Assembly (NCBI RefSeq): GCF_009711445.1
Contig: NZ_SMMC01000216.1
Span: 1-64,000, forward strand
Length of the DNA: 64,000 nucleotides
Reading direction: 5' to 3'
Source of the DNA: Curvivirga aplysinae
Lineage (GTDB): Bacteria > Pseudomonadota > Alphaproteobacteria > UBA8366 > Aestuariispiraceae
Position 1 is the stretch's first letter; each line of letters begins with the position of its first letter. Below are positions 19,190-29,086 of this stretch, piece by piece. The position numbers and the translations under genes are program-made. The notes beneath the pieces are model-generated. The model had not been told where the DNA came from and searched no databases. It saw only the letters and a list, made by a program, of their open reading frames with translations.

Positions 19190-20641
19190 ATGGCGCAGAC
19201 AACAATAACTACCACGACAGGTGAGGAAGCTACGCGTGTTACCGCGGCAGAGCTTTTGATTAATTCTCCTGATCCGTCCAGCCCGGAAAATGCAATCAAC
19301 GAAAGCCAATTTCCTGAGCCACTTTGGAAGGCAGCCATTGCCGCCACCAGATTTGGTTATGGCTTGCGCCCCGGAGAGCTGCAAATCATTGCGCAAGATC
19401 CAAAAGGATGGTTGGTCCGCCAAATCAATGACACCTCCACACCGGATGAAATTCAGGGATTAAGCAAAAGCCGTGATCATCTAAAGAATTTTATGAAAGC
19501 GCAAAATGAGGGCCGTGAAGGTCTATTCAAATTTCGCGAATCAGCACGCCAAAATGCCATGTGGGAAATTGGCCAGCATGAACTTGCAGCATTTAACAGT
19601 CCCAATCCGTTCAGGGAGCGTCTTGTTCGTTTCTTCGTAAACCAGTTTAACTTATCTGGTCAGGATGAAATGATGTATCCGATGACAGTGCAGTTTGAAC
19701 GCGAAATTATTCGCCCCTATTTGAACCGCACCTATTATCATTTGCTATTAGCGGCTTATCAACATCCAGCCATGCTGATCTATCATAATAACAATCGTAG
19801 CATTGCCCCAACATCCCCAACGGGAGATAAAATTAAAGTTGAAATGAACGAATCCATGGCGCGCGAAATTCTTGAACGCCATACGATGGGTCCACAAGGT
19901 GAATATACAGAAATGGATATCAAAGGCTTAACAGCCATGCTAACAGGCTGGACCGTTGGTGGATTAGGTTCAAGAAATCCCGGCGGATTTATGTTCAAAA
20001 ACTCATGGCATGATCGCAACCAAAAAATGTTTATGAAACGTATTTTCCCAAATGCAGGTATGATGGAATTTGAAGCTGCGATGGACATGGTTGCACGCAC
20101 ACCTCGTACAGCGTGGACATTAGCTACAAATATGGCTAAAGAATTTGTTTCTGACAGCCCTACGGATACATTGATCACACATATGGTTCGCGGTTTTTTA
20201 AATGCGAGTGGAAACATTATGGGCATGGCACATGCAATGATCGAATCTGAAGAAGCATGGACACCAGTGCCGGGCAAAGTCAAAACACCTCAACATTTGG
20301 TTATTTCAACGTATAAGGCCCTTGATCGCAATCCACAAAATGGACGAGACCTTGTTCGTCAGCAAACCCAATTAGGGCAACCACCTTATCAACCTCACAT
20401 GCCAACTGGTTGGCCCAAACAATCGGCTCATTGGGTGACACCCGATCTTTATGCGGATCGCATTGAATGGTTAACTCAAATTGCAGCGGAAGATCGTCTC
20501 AACGCAGAACCTGTAGATCAGGGGATAGCCGTGCTAGGCCCTAAGCTACGTCCTGCAACGGCACGCCATATTGCAATTGCGCCGAGTAAGTTAGATTCGA
20601 CCGCGCTATTATTGTGCAGTCCAGAGTTTCAACGTGTTTAG
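19190..20641 (+). CDS. DUF1800 domain-containing protein
   Basis: 483 residues of the DUF1800 family, recognised by AATRFGYGLRPGELQ near the N-terminus, ENESMAREILERHTMG-like text (NESMAREILERHTMG) and LTAMLTGWTVGG in the middle. DUF1800 genes are almost always followed by a DUF1501 gene, as here, 15 bases downstream. The biochemical role is unknown. No signal peptide is visible; the N-terminus is a Thr-rich, acidic segment, which is odd because its partner is Tat-exported. GGAG is 11 bases before the ATG. Confidence 0.88.
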   Translation: MAQTTITTTTGEEATRVTAAELLINSPDPSSPENAINESQFPEPLWKAAIAATRFGYGLRPGELQIIAQDPKGWLVRQINDTSTPDEIQGLSKSRDHLKNFMKAQNEGREGLFKFRESARQNAMWEIGQHELAAFNSPNPFRERLVRFFVNQFNLSGQDEMMYPMTVQFEREIIRPYLNRTYYHLLLAAYQHPAMLIYHNNNRSIAPTSPTGDKIKVEMNESMAREILERHTMGPQGEYTEMDIKGLTAMLTGWTVGGLGSRNPGGFMFKNSWHDRNQKMFMKRIFPNAGMMEFEAAMDMVARTPRTAWTLATNMAKEFVSDSPTDTLITHMVRGFLNASGNIMGMAHAMIESEEAWTPVPGKVKTPQHLVISTYKALDRNPQNGRDLVRQQTQLGQPPYQPHMPTGWPKQSAHWVTPDLYADRIEWLTQIAAEDRLNAEPVDQGIAVLGPKLRPATARHIAIAPSKLDSTALLLCSPEFQRV

Positions 20642-20656
20642 GTAAGGAATATTGAA

Positions 20657-21886
20657 ATGGCTAAAAACAATTCGTCCTTCCACTTAAACCGTCGACAATT
20701 TCTTGCTGGAGCTGTGGCAACAGCTGCTACATCAGTAATACTGCCAACAAATATGTCATTTGCGGCCATTCCATCTGCCAAGAAGATGGTTTTCATTCAT
20801 TTAAGAGGTGGTTTGGATAATCTAGCCCTCTTCCCTCCAATGGGTGATGAAAATTATCAAGCCCAACGTGGCAATCTTGCGCTGCCAACTTATAAAGATT
20901 CTGGTGCCCCGATTCGTTTAAACAAGCTCTTTGGTTTACATCCAATGGCCGAAGCTTTCTTACCTTTCTGGGCAAGAAAAGAGATGCTATTCATCCCTGC
21001 AACAGGTCTACCTATCGCAGATGGAACCCATTTTTCCGCACAAGAGGTTTTTGAGAGTGGTTTTAGCCAACTTGGTGGAGATGGCTCAGGTTGGATGGGC
21101 CGTGCTTTACAAGCCATGGGTGCTATTCAAGAAGACACAATCCACTTTGGCAAACAGGTTCCAATGCTTCTACAAATTGCCGGGGGTGGGAACGATGTTG
21201 TTCAACATGTAATGGAAGCCCCGTTTGAAGGCTATGGTCGACGCTTAACTGTCGTTCATAATCACGACACGCTGCTTTCACCTGCCCTGAGTCAAGCAGC
21301 GGCCCATGTTGAAAAACAACGTCGTAAATTGCCAGAAGATGATCAAACCTATGCGAAATCTGCAGACTCCGTTTTTGGCTTGGAAAAATCCGCACGCGAA
21401 GCAGGTAAGGTTCTGACAAGAACAGATGGACATAATATCGCAGTCTTAGAAGCATCCGGCTGGGATACGCATGAAGACCAAGGGTCACGTACAGGTAAGT
21501 TAGCGCGTCGTTTAGCGGCATTATCTGGGGCGATAGAAGGTTTAGCAGTTGAAATGGCAGAAGATTGGAATAATACCGTTGTTGTGATCGCCAGCGAATT
21601 CGGACGTAGCGTTAAACCAAACGAAGATCGCGGTACAGATAATGGTTATGCAACATCGACCATTGTCATTGGTGGCCCTATTAAAGGTGGTCGCGCACTT
21701 GGGACTTGGCCTGGACTGGCAGAAGAACAATTAACCTCAACCGGTGCTTTAAAATCTACGGTAGATATGCGTGCTATTTTCAAAGCGGTCCTGCGCGATC
21801 ATCTAGGAATGCCATTACAAGCAATCAATAATGCAGTCTTTCCTCGTAGTAATGAAGTTGCCCCAATCGAAGGTTTGTTCAAGTAA
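20657..21886 (+). CDS. DUF1501 domain-containing protein, Tat-exported
   Basis: 409 residues with a twin-arginine signal (LNRRQFLAGAVATAA) and a probable cleavage after FAA. The body has the sulfatase-like DUF1501 pattern: MVFIHLRGGLDNLALFPP, GLHPMAEAFLPFW, and SGWDTHEDQG, then VVIASEFGRSVKPNEDRGTDNG. The family is alkaline-phosphatase-superfamily related, with no settled substrate. It forms a two-gene unit with the DUF1800 protein; the pair is likely to act on an extracellular or periplasmic polymer, but that is inference from family lore and export only. Confidence 0.88.
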   Translation: MAKNNSSFHLNRRQFLAGAVATAATSVILPTNMSFAAIPSAKKMVFIHLRGGLDNLALFPPMGDENYQAQRGNLALPTYKDSGAPIRLNKLFGLHPMAEAFLPFWARKEMLFIPATGLPIADGTHFSAQEVFESGFSQLGGDGSGWMGRALQAMGAIQEDTIHFGKQVPMLLQIAGGGNDVVQHVMEAPFEGYGRRLTVVHNHDTLLSPALSQAAAHVEKQRRKLPEDDQTYAKSADSVFGLEKSAREAGKVLTRTDGHNIAVLEASGWDTHEDQGSRTGKLARRLAALSGAIEGLAVEMAEDWNNTVVVIASEFGRSVKPNEDRGTDNGYATSTIVIGGPIKGGRALGTWPGLAEEQLTSTGALKSTVDMRAIFKAVLRDHLGMPLQAINNAVFPRSNEVAPIEGLFK

Positions 21887-21987
21887 GGAAAAACTCTTTT
21901 CCCTTCTATTTTGCACTGCAACATGATACAACCCGTGAAATCGAAAAATAGAAATCGACTATAAAGATCATCGCGGGAGATTAAGAG

Positions 21988-22836
21988 ATGAGCAAAGTTC
22001 CATCCACAGTACCACGCCGACTTGGCGTTCCGGAAGTTCGTGCAAGAAAAGGCGACACACCGATTGTCGTGCTAACTGCCTATACTGCGCCGATTGCTAA
22101 GATCGTTGATCAACATGCCGATATTATCCTTGTTGGCGATTCCTTAGGCATGGTAATTTATGGCATGGAAAATACCCTTGGCGTGACCATGGATATGATG
22201 ATCAATCATGGCAAAGCAGTCTCCAGCATGACAAAGAACGCCTTGATCGTAGTTGATATGCCATTTGGATCTTTTGAGGAATCAAAAGAAGTTGCTTTTC
22301 GCAATGCAGTAAGACTAATGGCAGAAGGTGGTGCAAATGCCGTGAAAATCGAAGGCGGCCGTGATGTGGCGCCAACCATCGACTTTTTAACCCAACGTGG
22401 CATCCCGGTAATGGCACATGTAGGATTAATGCCTCAACGTGTTCAGGCTATGGGTGGTTTCCGTGCCCAAGGGAAAGATGAAGCTTCTGCTAACGAGATT
22501 CTCAAAGATGCTTTAGCCGTTCAGGAAGCCGGCGCTTTTTCAGTTGTTATTGAAGGGGTCATGGAACCTGTGGGTCGCAAAATCACAGAGGAATTAGATA
22601 TCCCCACCATTGGTATTGGCGCATCCGCAGCGTGTGATGGACAAGTTCTAGTCATTGATGACATCCTTGGTATATTTGATGAATTCAAACCAAAATTTGT
22701 AAAAAGATATGCCAATCTAAATAAAGATATTAACGCAGCTATTGAAGACTTCTGTAGCGAGGTGCGTTCTGGTGCCTTCCCCGCGGATGAACACTTGTTT
22801 GGAACCAAATCAACCGCTAAAAAAGACGCATCTTAA
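21988..22836 (+). CDS. panB: 3-methyl-2-oxobutanoate hydroxymethyltransferase
   Basis: First committed step of pantothenate synthesis: transfers a hydroxymethyl group from methylene-tetrahydrofolate to alpha-ketoisovalerate. The signatures are LTAYTAPIAKIVD, the metal-binding VGDSLGMVIYG, VDMPFGSFE, EGG around KIEGG, and IGIGASAACDGQVLVIDD. The length of 282 is normal. GGGAG lies ten bases upstream. panC follows after 21 bases, so the two are co-transcribed. Confidence 0.96.
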   Translation: MSKVPSTVPRRLGVPEVRARKGDTPIVVLTAYTAPIAKIVDQHADIILVGDSLGMVIYGMENTLGVTMDMMINHGKAVSSMTKNALIVVDMPFGSFEESKEVAFRNAVRLMAEGGANAVKIEGGRDVAPTIDFLTQRGIPVMAHVGLMPQRVQAMGGFRAQGKDEASANEILKDALAVQEAGAFSVVIEGVMEPVGRKITEELDIPTIGIGASAACDGQVLVIDDILGIFDEFKPKFVKRYANLNKDINAAIEDFCSEVRSGAFPADEHLFGTKSTAKKDAS

Positions 22837-22857
22837 CGAATAACAAAAGAAACGATC

Positions 22858-23709
22858 ATGTCTGATATTCTTGTGGTGCGTACAGTCGCGGATTTACGTG
22901 AAGCAATTGCCGAAAAACGAAAAGAGGGTAAAACCATTGCCCTCACACCAACTATGGGAAATCTTCATATTGGGCATATTTCACTAACCAAGACAGCACG
23001 TGATCACGCAGATGTTGTATGCGCCACAATCTTTGTGAACCCAAAACAGTTTGGGGAAAATGAAGATTTCGGAAGCTATCCTCGCACCTTTGAGAATGAC
23101 AAGAAACTACTTGCAGATGCTGGTGTGGAAATTCTTTACGCACCCACAGTTGATGTTATGTATCCAGACGGCTTTGCCACAAACGTGTCTGTAACCACAA
23201 TTTCTCAAGGTTTATGTGGAGATGATCGTCCAGGCCATTTTGACGGTGTATGCACCGTCGTGACCAAATTACTTTTGCAAGCGTTACCTGACGTGGCCGT
23301 CTTTGGGGAAAAAGATTTCCAACAATTAATGGTCATTAAGCAGTTTACAAGGGATTTGGATATACCTGTAAAGATTATTGGCAGCCCTACTCTACGTGAA
23401 GATGATGGTTTAGCTATGTCTTCTCGCAATGGATATCTTTCTTCCGACGAAAGGCAAGTAGCCCCTGCCATGCAACAGATCATGCAAGAAACCGTAAAGC
23501 TTGCGCGAGATGCGGATAGCTTTTTTGAAATACTCGAAACAGCAAAGGCCGAAATTATAGAGGCTGGTTTCAATTCGGTTGATTATCTCGAAATTCGTGA
23601 AGAACGTGACTTAACTCCCGCTAATAAACCTTCGGGTCAAGCACAACGTCTTTTTGCGGCAGCGCATCTGGGTAAAGCGCGCCTCATCGATAATATTCCT
23701 TTGGTGTAA
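22858..23709 (+). CDS. panC: Pantothenate synthetase
   Basis: Joins pantoate and beta-alanine using ATP to make pantothenate. The nucleotidyltransferase motifs are PTMGNLHIGHISL (HIGH) and MSSRNGYLS. FVNPKQFGENEDF, GDDRPGHFDGVCTVVTKL and FGEKDFQQL also match the family. The length of 283 residues is standard. It lies directly after panB and its stop is six bases before recQ. panD and panE are not in the window. Confidence 0.96.
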   Translation: MSDILVVRTVADLREAIAEKRKEGKTIALTPTMGNLHIGHISLTKTARDHADVVCATIFVNPKQFGENEDFGSYPRTFENDKKLLADAGVEILYAPTVDVMYPDGFATNVSVTTISQGLCGDDRPGHFDGVCTVVTKLLLQALPDVAVFGEKDFQQLMVIKQFTRDLDIPVKIIGSPTLREDDGLAMSSRNGYLSSDERQVAPAMQQIMQETVKLARDADSFFEILETAKAEIIEAGFNSVDYLEIREERDLTPANKPSGQAQRLFAAAHLGKARLIDNIPLV

Positions 23710-23715
23710 TTGAAC

Positions 23716-25539
23716 ATGACCTCTAATGAAGCTGCCCGTGCTGCCTTAAAACATCATTTTGGCTATGATCAATTTCGTGCTGGTCAGGAAGAAGCGATTA
23801 CCGCGATCATAGATGACCACCATGTGATGGCGGTCATGCCGACAGGTGCAGGAAAATCTATATGCTTTCAATTACCAGCACTTATACGAGACGGCTTAGC
23901 CATTGTGGTTTCTCCCTTACTAGCGCTCATGGACGATCAGGTAGCTAGCTTAAAAGCGAACGGTATTCCTGCTGAAACAGTTAATTCCAGCCAATCGAAT
24001 GATCAAAAACGCGCAATATGGGGACGCCTACAAAAAGGTGAGATCAAAATCTTATATATTTCACCTGAAAAACTGCTCACGGCATCGATGATCAATTACT
24101 TAAAGTCGCAGAAAATCTCTATGTTTGCCATTGATGAGGCCCATTGTGTTTCTCAATGGGGTGCAGATTTTCGCCCAGAATATATGCAGCTGTCCTGCTT
24201 AAAAGATGAATTTCCTAATGTCCCGATCATTGCAGTCACGGCAACAGCTGATCCTGCCACGCGTAAAGATATTGAAGACACCTTATTTGATCGCCCAAAT
24301 AAGTTGATCACCACAGGATTTGATCGTGAAAATATCTATATTGGTATGGAAGGTCGTACCAAAGATTGGAAGGCTCAATTACTTGAGTTTATTAAGAGTC
24401 AGCCTGCTAATTCATGTGGGATCGTATATTGCCTTTCTAGAAAACGAAATGAAGAAGCCGCGCAATTTCTGGCAGAACAAGGATATAACGCTTATCCTTA
24501 TCATGCCGGGATGAATGATCAGCAACGTAAAAACGTGATTAATATTTTCATGCGCGATCCTGATGCTATTATTTGTGGCACGGTGGCTTTCGGTATGGGG
24601 ATTGATAAGGCAGATGTGCGTTGGGTTTGCCATGTGGACCTGCCCAGCAGTATAGAGGCATATTATCAGGAAATTGGCCGCGCAGGACGTGATGGACTAC
24701 CTGCGCAGGCACATCTTCTATTCAGTTTACAAGATATCGTCACCCGACGAAACTTGATGCAAAGCGATACCAAAGACGAAATCACTTCTGTTAAAGAAAA
24801 TCAGCGATTGAACGCTCTCGTGGCTTTATGTGAAACGCCGGAATGTAGACGCAAAAGCTTGCTTTCTTATTTTGGGGAAAAAATAAGTAAATGCGGTCAT
24901 TGTGATGTCTGTACCAATCCCAACGAAACAATTGATGGGACAGAAATCGCAAAGAAAGTATTCAAGGCGATCCATGAAACAGGGCAATATTTTGGTAGTG
25001 TTTATGTCACCCAACATTTAATGGGGAATGCATCAGCCAAACATGAAAAGAACGGCCATATCAAACTTCCCTCATTTAGTTCCGGTCAAGAATTTAATGA
25101 AAAGGAATGGCAAGCTATTATCCGTCAATTACTTGGTGCTTGTTACCTTGAACTAGACATCCGTGCCTATGGTGCTTTGAAACTGACAGATCGTTGTCGG
25201 GACTTAATGGAAGGAAATGATAATTTTGCCTATCGCCCCGATGTCGTACATGTCACACGCAAAGCGAAATTACCTAAGAAAACCGCAGCTAGTCTTGCTT
25301 TAATCAGTGAAGAAGATAAAGAGATTTTCATGCGCTTGAAGTCTTTGCGTCAGCGTATTGCCCGGGCCAAAGACGTGCCGCCTTATGTGATCTTCAACGA
25401 TAAATCATTGATCCATATGTCGTTGGAAAAACCGGAGAATAGAGCTGAATTTCTGCGTATTAATGGCGTTGGGGATGCCAAAGCCGACCAATATGCTGAT
25501 GTTTTCCTTGCCGCGATCGCAGGAAAAGAAGAAGACTGA
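23716..25539 (+). CDS. recQ: ATP-dependent DNA helicase RecQ
   Basis: 3'-5' helicase for recombination repair and replication restart, 607 residues. Motif I is MPTGAGKSICFQLPA, motif II DEAHCVSQWGADFRPEY, and motif VI QEIGRAGRDGLPA. The RQC zinc cluster is visible (ETPECRRKSLL, then KCGHCDVC). An HRDC domain closes the protein (about 525-605). I chose the ATG at 23716; a TTG two codons earlier is the alternative. Its position six bases after panC suggests it rides on the pan transcript, a chance association. Confidence 0.95.
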   Translation: MTSNEAARAALKHHFGYDQFRAGQEEAITAIIDDHHVMAVMPTGAGKSICFQLPALIRDGLAIVVSPLLALMDDQVASLKANGIPAETVNSSQSNDQKRAIWGRLQKGEIKILYISPEKLLTASMINYLKSQKISMFAIDEAHCVSQWGADFRPEYMQLSCLKDEFPNVPIIAVTATADPATRKDIEDTLFDRPNKLITTGFDRENIYIGMEGRTKDWKAQLLEFIKSQPANSCGIVYCLSRKRNEEAAQFLAEQGYNAYPYHAGMNDQQRKNVINIFMRDPDAIICGTVAFGMGIDKADVRWVCHVDLPSSIEAYYQEIGRAGRDGLPAQAHLLFSLQDIVTRRNLMQSDTKDEITSVKENQRLNALVALCETPECRRKSLLSYFGEKISKCGHCDVCTNPNETIDGTEIAKKVFKAIHETGQYFGSVYVTQHLMGNASAKHEKNGHIKLPSFSSGQEFNEKEWQAIIRQLLGACYLELDIRAYGALKLTDRCRDLMEGNDNFAYRPDVVHVTRKAKLPKKTAASLALISEEDKEIFMRLKSLRQRIARAKDVPPYVIFNDKSLIHMSLEKPENRAEFLRINGVGDAKADQYADVFLAAIAGKEED

Positions 25540-25555
25540 TTGTAAAAAGAAACAG

Positions 25556-25584
25556 AAGCTTTAGCTTAAGAAACACTAAAGCTT
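25556..25584 (-). terminator. Terminator of the suf operon, overlapping the sufA stop
   Basis: Arms AAGCTTTAG (25556-25564) and CTAAAGCTT (25576-25584). On the minus strand the stem is followed by CTGTTTCTTTTT. The sufA stop codon lies inside the loop. Confidence 0.75.
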
Positions 25585-25913
25585 TCACCACAGCCACAAC
25601 GGGCTGTTTCATTTGGATTACTGAACACAAAACGGCTTTCCATTTTGCTTTCTTCGAAATCCATTTCTGATCCGATTAAAAACATAACAGCAGCGGGATC
25701 GATAAAAATTTTAACACCTTTATCTTCTACAACTTCCTCAAACTGCTTTAATTCCTTGGCATAGTTCACCACATAGGAAAGACCAGAACAGCCTTTATTT
25801 GACACACCAACACGTAAACCCAGAACATCATTTTCTGCGTTATCCATGATATCACGTACGCGTGCCGCTGCAGCGTCAGTTAATTTCAATACAGGTTCGC
25901 CAGTTCCAAACAT
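25566..25913 (-). CDS. sufA: A-type iron-sulfur carrier (SufA/IscA/ErpA family)
   Basis: Carries nascent Fe-S clusters from SufBCD to target enzymes. The three conserved cysteines are present: NKGCSGLSY and the C-terminal CGCGESF. The length of 115 residues is usual. As last gene of the suf cluster it lies 88 bases after the DUF59 gene, and a hairpin overlapping its stop ends the operon. The symbol is by context; sequence alone cannot separate SufA from ErpA. Confidence 0.9.
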   Translation of the reverse strand: MFGTGEPVLKLTDAAAARVRDIMDNAENDVLGLRVGVSNKGCSGLSYVVNYAKELKQFEEVVEDKGVKIFIDPAAVMFLIGSEMDFEESKMESRFVFSNPNETARCGCGESFSVS

Positions 25914-26001
25914 AATACGTCTCTTAATCCATCAAGGTTATATCTTTAATATAAGGCAAATTTATATTTTTTTAAGTGCCTTTTTAGAAAAGCTTCTATT
26001 C

Positions 26002-26514
26002 TTAGAATAAATCCATTGCTAACATTGCGTCCTCGGACATCATATCCTGACGCCATGGTGGTTCCCAAGTGAGCGTCACTGTCACCTCACCCACGCCATC
26101 AACATCAGCAACTGCCTGGGCAACTTGTCCTGGCATCTCACCAGCCACAGGGCATGCAGGTGCCGTCAATGTCATCGTAATATCTACATTACCACCATCT
26201 TGCATCGTGCAGTCATAAATCAGTCCCAGATCATAGATATTCACAGGGATTTCAGGGTCATGGACAGTACGTAAAGCCGCAATAAGATCATCAGCCTCAG
26301 CCGTTTCAGAGCCTTCTTCCAACTCATATCCCGCTTTGGCTTGCGTGCCTTCTTCCGCTGCGGGAGAAAATCCAAAATCAGCCATACCACCAGCACCAAA
26401 GGCACCCATACCGTATGGGTTCATCAAAGCCGCGTCATATGGGCTTGCCATATGAACTTCTGGTGATGTTTCTTCCTGAGTGTCGTTTTCAGCTTTTTTA
26501 TCTTGGTCAGTCAT
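26002..26514 (-). CDS. sufT: SUF-associated DUF59/MIP18 protein with N-terminal low-complexity extension
   Basis: 170 residues. The C-terminal ~95 are a DUF59 (PaaD/MIP18-like) domain: VHDPEIPVNIYDLGLIYDC, LTAPACPVAG and TWEPPWRQDMMSEDA. Such proteins assist Fe-S maturation. The first ~70 residues are acidic and then rich in Gly, Met, Ala and Phe (NPYGMGAFGAGGMADFGF), likely disordered, an extension longer than in most SUF DUF59 proteins. Its ATG overlaps the sufS stop by one base (TAATG), so translation is coupled. Confidence 0.88.
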   Translation of the reverse strand: MTDQDKKAENDTQEETSPEVHMASPYDAALMNPYGMGAFGAGGMADFGFSPAAEEGTQAKAGYELEEGSETAEADDLIAALRTVHDPEIPVNIYDLGLIYDCTMQDGGNVDITMTLTAPACPVAGEMPGQVAQAVADVDGVGEVTVTLTWEPPWRQDMMSEDAMLAMDLF

Positions 26515-27764
26515 TAGCCGAAAATCTCCCGTACTTTTTCCAAAGCTGTTGCCAGCGTATCAATTTCTTCCATGGTGTTATACATCGCCAAAGAGGCACG
26601 GCTTGTCCCACTTACCCCCATGCGATCCATCAAAGGTTCTGCACAATGATGACCCGCGCGGATGCAAACACCTTTACGGTCAACAATGGTTGCGATGTCA
26701 TGTGGATGCGTACCATCCATCACAAAAGACAATACAGATGTTTTATTTGTTGCTGTACCAATCAAACGTAATCCATCAACGGCACATAAACGTTGTGTTG
26801 CATAATTCAAAAGGCGTTGTTCATGGGCGGCAATACGTTCCAATCCAACTGATTGAACATAATCAATCGCAGCCCCTAGACCAATTGCTTGCACAATTTG
26901 CGGCGTTCCAGCTTCAAATTTCGCAGGCAGCTCTGCCCATGTCGACTTTTCATAAGATACTGAAGCAATCATATCACCACCGCCCATAAATGGCGGCATC
27001 TTGTCCAACAGATCTTCCTTACCATAAAGAACACCAATACCTGTTGGCCCATAAAGCTTATGGCCGGTAAAGATATAGAAATCGACATCCAAATCTTGCA
27101 CATCCACAGGCATATGCATCACGGCTTGCGATCCATCCACCATCACCTTCGCACCAACGGCATGTGCTGCTTCGACAACCTCTTGCAAAGGTACAACCGA
27201 ACCAAGTACATTGGAAACATGTGTGATCGCAACCAACTTTGTCTTTTCAGACAACATAGATTTAAATTCTTCTAACAAGAAGGTGCCATCATCGGAAATA
27301 GGCGCGACCGTTAACTCAACACCTTTTTCATCACGTAACATTTGCCACGGCACGATATTGGAATGATGTTCCATCGCAGAGATGATCACCTCATCCCCTT
27401 CCTTTAACAATCCACGACCGAAGCTATGCGCCACTAAATTCATGGCACCTGTTGCATTGCCAGTGAAGATAACTTCCTTTTCGCTATTCGCGTTTAGGAA
27501 AGCACGTACGATTTCACGTGCAGCTTCATAATTCGCAGTTGTCTGTTCAGAAAAGGCATAGGCCCCACGATGTACATTTGCATAACAATGTTTATAAGTA
27601 TCAGCAATGGCATCAATGACCGCTTGTGGCTTTTGTGCAGAAGCCCCGTTATCCAAAAAACATAATGGCTTGCCATGAACTAACTCAGATAGGATCGGGA
27701 AATCCGCCCGGATTGCGTTTACATCATAATCATCAATGAAACCTTGGGAGATTGCTTCACTCAT
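26514..27764 (-). CDS. sufS: Cysteine desulfurase, SUF type
   Basis: PLP enzyme that takes sulfur from cysteine for cluster assembly on SufBCD. The PLP lysine is in FTGHKLYGPTG, and the persulfide cysteine in IRAGHHCAEPLM. NATGAMNLVAHS and MEHHSNIVPW also match group II desulfurases. The length of 416 is slightly above E. coli SufS, with a short N-terminal addition. It overlaps sufD by four bases (ATGA). No sufE or sufU partner is in the operon; a SufE must come from elsewhere. Confidence 0.95.
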   Translation of the reverse strand: MSEAISQGFIDDYDVNAIRADFPILSELVHGKPLCFLDNGASAQKPQAVIDAIADTYKHCYANVHRGAYAFSEQTTANYEAAREIVRAFLNANSEKEVIFTGNATGAMNLVAHSFGRGLLKEGDEVIISAMEHHSNIVPWQMLRDEKGVELTVAPISDDGTFLLEEFKSMLSEKTKLVAITHVSNVLGSVVPLQEVVEAAHAVGAKVMVDGSQAVMHMPVDVQDLDVDFYIFTGHKLYGPTGIGVLYGKEDLLDKMPPFMGGGDMIASVSYEKSTWAELPAKFEAGTPQIVQAIGLGAAIDYVQSVGLERIAAHEQRLLNYATQRLCAVDGLRLIGTATNKTSVLSFVMDGTHPHDIATIVDRKGVCIRAGHHCAEPLMDRMGVSGTSRASLAMYNTMEEIDTLATALEKVREIFG

Positions 27765-29074
27765 GCGCTTTCTCCTAATTTATCTTCAAGTTCAGCATGG
27801 AATAGTTCACAAATTTCCGAATGACGAATATGATCTACTGCTTCATGCAAGAAAGCTTGGACCAACAAGGCACGAGCACGTTCTTCATCAATACCACGAG
27901 ATTCCAGATAGAAAAGTTGCATTTGATCCAACGCACCAGATGTGGAGCCATGGGCACATTTCACATCATCTGCGTAAATCTCAAGCTCTGGCTTAGCATT
28001 TATCTCTGCCTTGTCACTCAGTAACAAAGCTTTGTGCAATTGTTGTCCATCCGTACCATCTGCACCACGTTCAACATAGGTTTTAGCTTGAAATACGCCT
28101 CTACCTTGATCACCTAACACGCCTTTAAATACAGCTAAACTCTTTGAATTAGGTACATTATGGTTCACACGGATTGTTGTATCGTGGTGGCGCTTAACAT
28201 CGGCATGATAGGCACCATTAATGCGAATATCCGCATGCTCACCATCAATATCACATAAGGTTTCGTTACGAATAATCTCACCACCAAGATTTAAGGTGAA
28301 ACCATCATAAACTGAACCTTTATCCGCCTTGATAGTTGTTAAGCCATAGGCAGAACTATGATCTGCTTCTTTCTGAAGAATATAATGACCTAAATTCGCA
28401 TCACGGCCTAACTGAATTTCAGAAACCGCATTACCGAAACTTTGCATTTCACCAGAAACACCTACATGGCTTTCCAGTATTGTCGCAGCAGCACCATCAC
28501 CCAAGCGGATGGAATGACGTGGATGGAAACTTACCGCTTCATCGCCTGTATAAGTCAAGGAAACCAAATGAATTGGTTTTTCCATCATCACAGCACGATC
28601 TAGTTCCAAATATAAGCCATCTGCGAGATAGGCCGTATTTAACGCCGCCAACGCAGAAGCATCTATATCGACAGAAGCGTTTAGCACATTTTCGAAACTA
28701 TCAGGATCAGCCTCAATAGCCTCTGCTAAACTTCCAAGCTTGACGCCATTTGGCAGTTCACCGATCGCAGACAATTCCGCATCAAAAATACCATTCACAA
28801 AAACGATTCTATGTGCATCAATATTCGGAACGGCTTTTGGTAACGCAGCCATAGATATGGAAAAATCTTTTGTCGCCAATGAAAAATCCACATTACGAAG
28901 TTTTTTCAAATTTGTGAATTTCCAGTCTTCTAGACGATTAGTTGGCAAACCAAGACGTTCATATGCGTTTTTAGCTTCAATGCGACGGTTGGTCATCCAT
29001 TCCACCTGTGCCAACGGCAAATCAACAGGGGAATATCCAAAACCGCGCAAGAAGGGATCAATTACTTCAGACAT
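27761..29074 (-). CDS. sufD: Fe-S cluster assembly protein SufD
   Basis: Scaffold subunit that pairs with SufB on a SufC dimer. The C-terminal beta-helix is recognisable: FQAKTYVERGADGTDGQQLHKALLLS, then INAKPELEIYADDVKCAHGSTSGALD, and LFYLESRGIDEERARALLVQAFL. The N-terminal half holds the NRLEDWKFTNLKKL motif typical of SufD. The length is 437 residues. It sits between sufC (12-base gap) and sufS (4-base overlap). Confidence 0.95.
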   Translation of the reverse strand: MSEVIDPFLRGFGYSPVDLPLAQVEWMTNRRIEAKNAYERLGLPTNRLEDWKFTNLKKLRNVDFSLATKDFSISMAALPKAVPNIDAHRIVFVNGIFDAELSAIGELPNGVKLGSLAEAIEADPDSFENVLNASVDIDASALAALNTAYLADGLYLELDRAVMMEKPIHLVSLTYTGDEAVSFHPRHSIRLGDGAAATILESHVGVSGEMQSFGNAVSEIQLGRDANLGHYILQKEADHSSAYGLTTIKADKGSVYDGFTLNLGGEIIRNETLCDIDGEHADIRINGAYHADVKRHHDTTIRVNHNVPNSKSLAVFKGVLGDQGRGVFQAKTYVERGADGTDGQQLHKALLLSDKAEINAKPELEIYADDVKCAHGSTSGALDQMQLFYLESRGIDEERARALLVQAFLHEAVDHIRHSEICELFHAELEDKLGESA

Positions 29075-29086
29075 AGGCCTTCTTCC

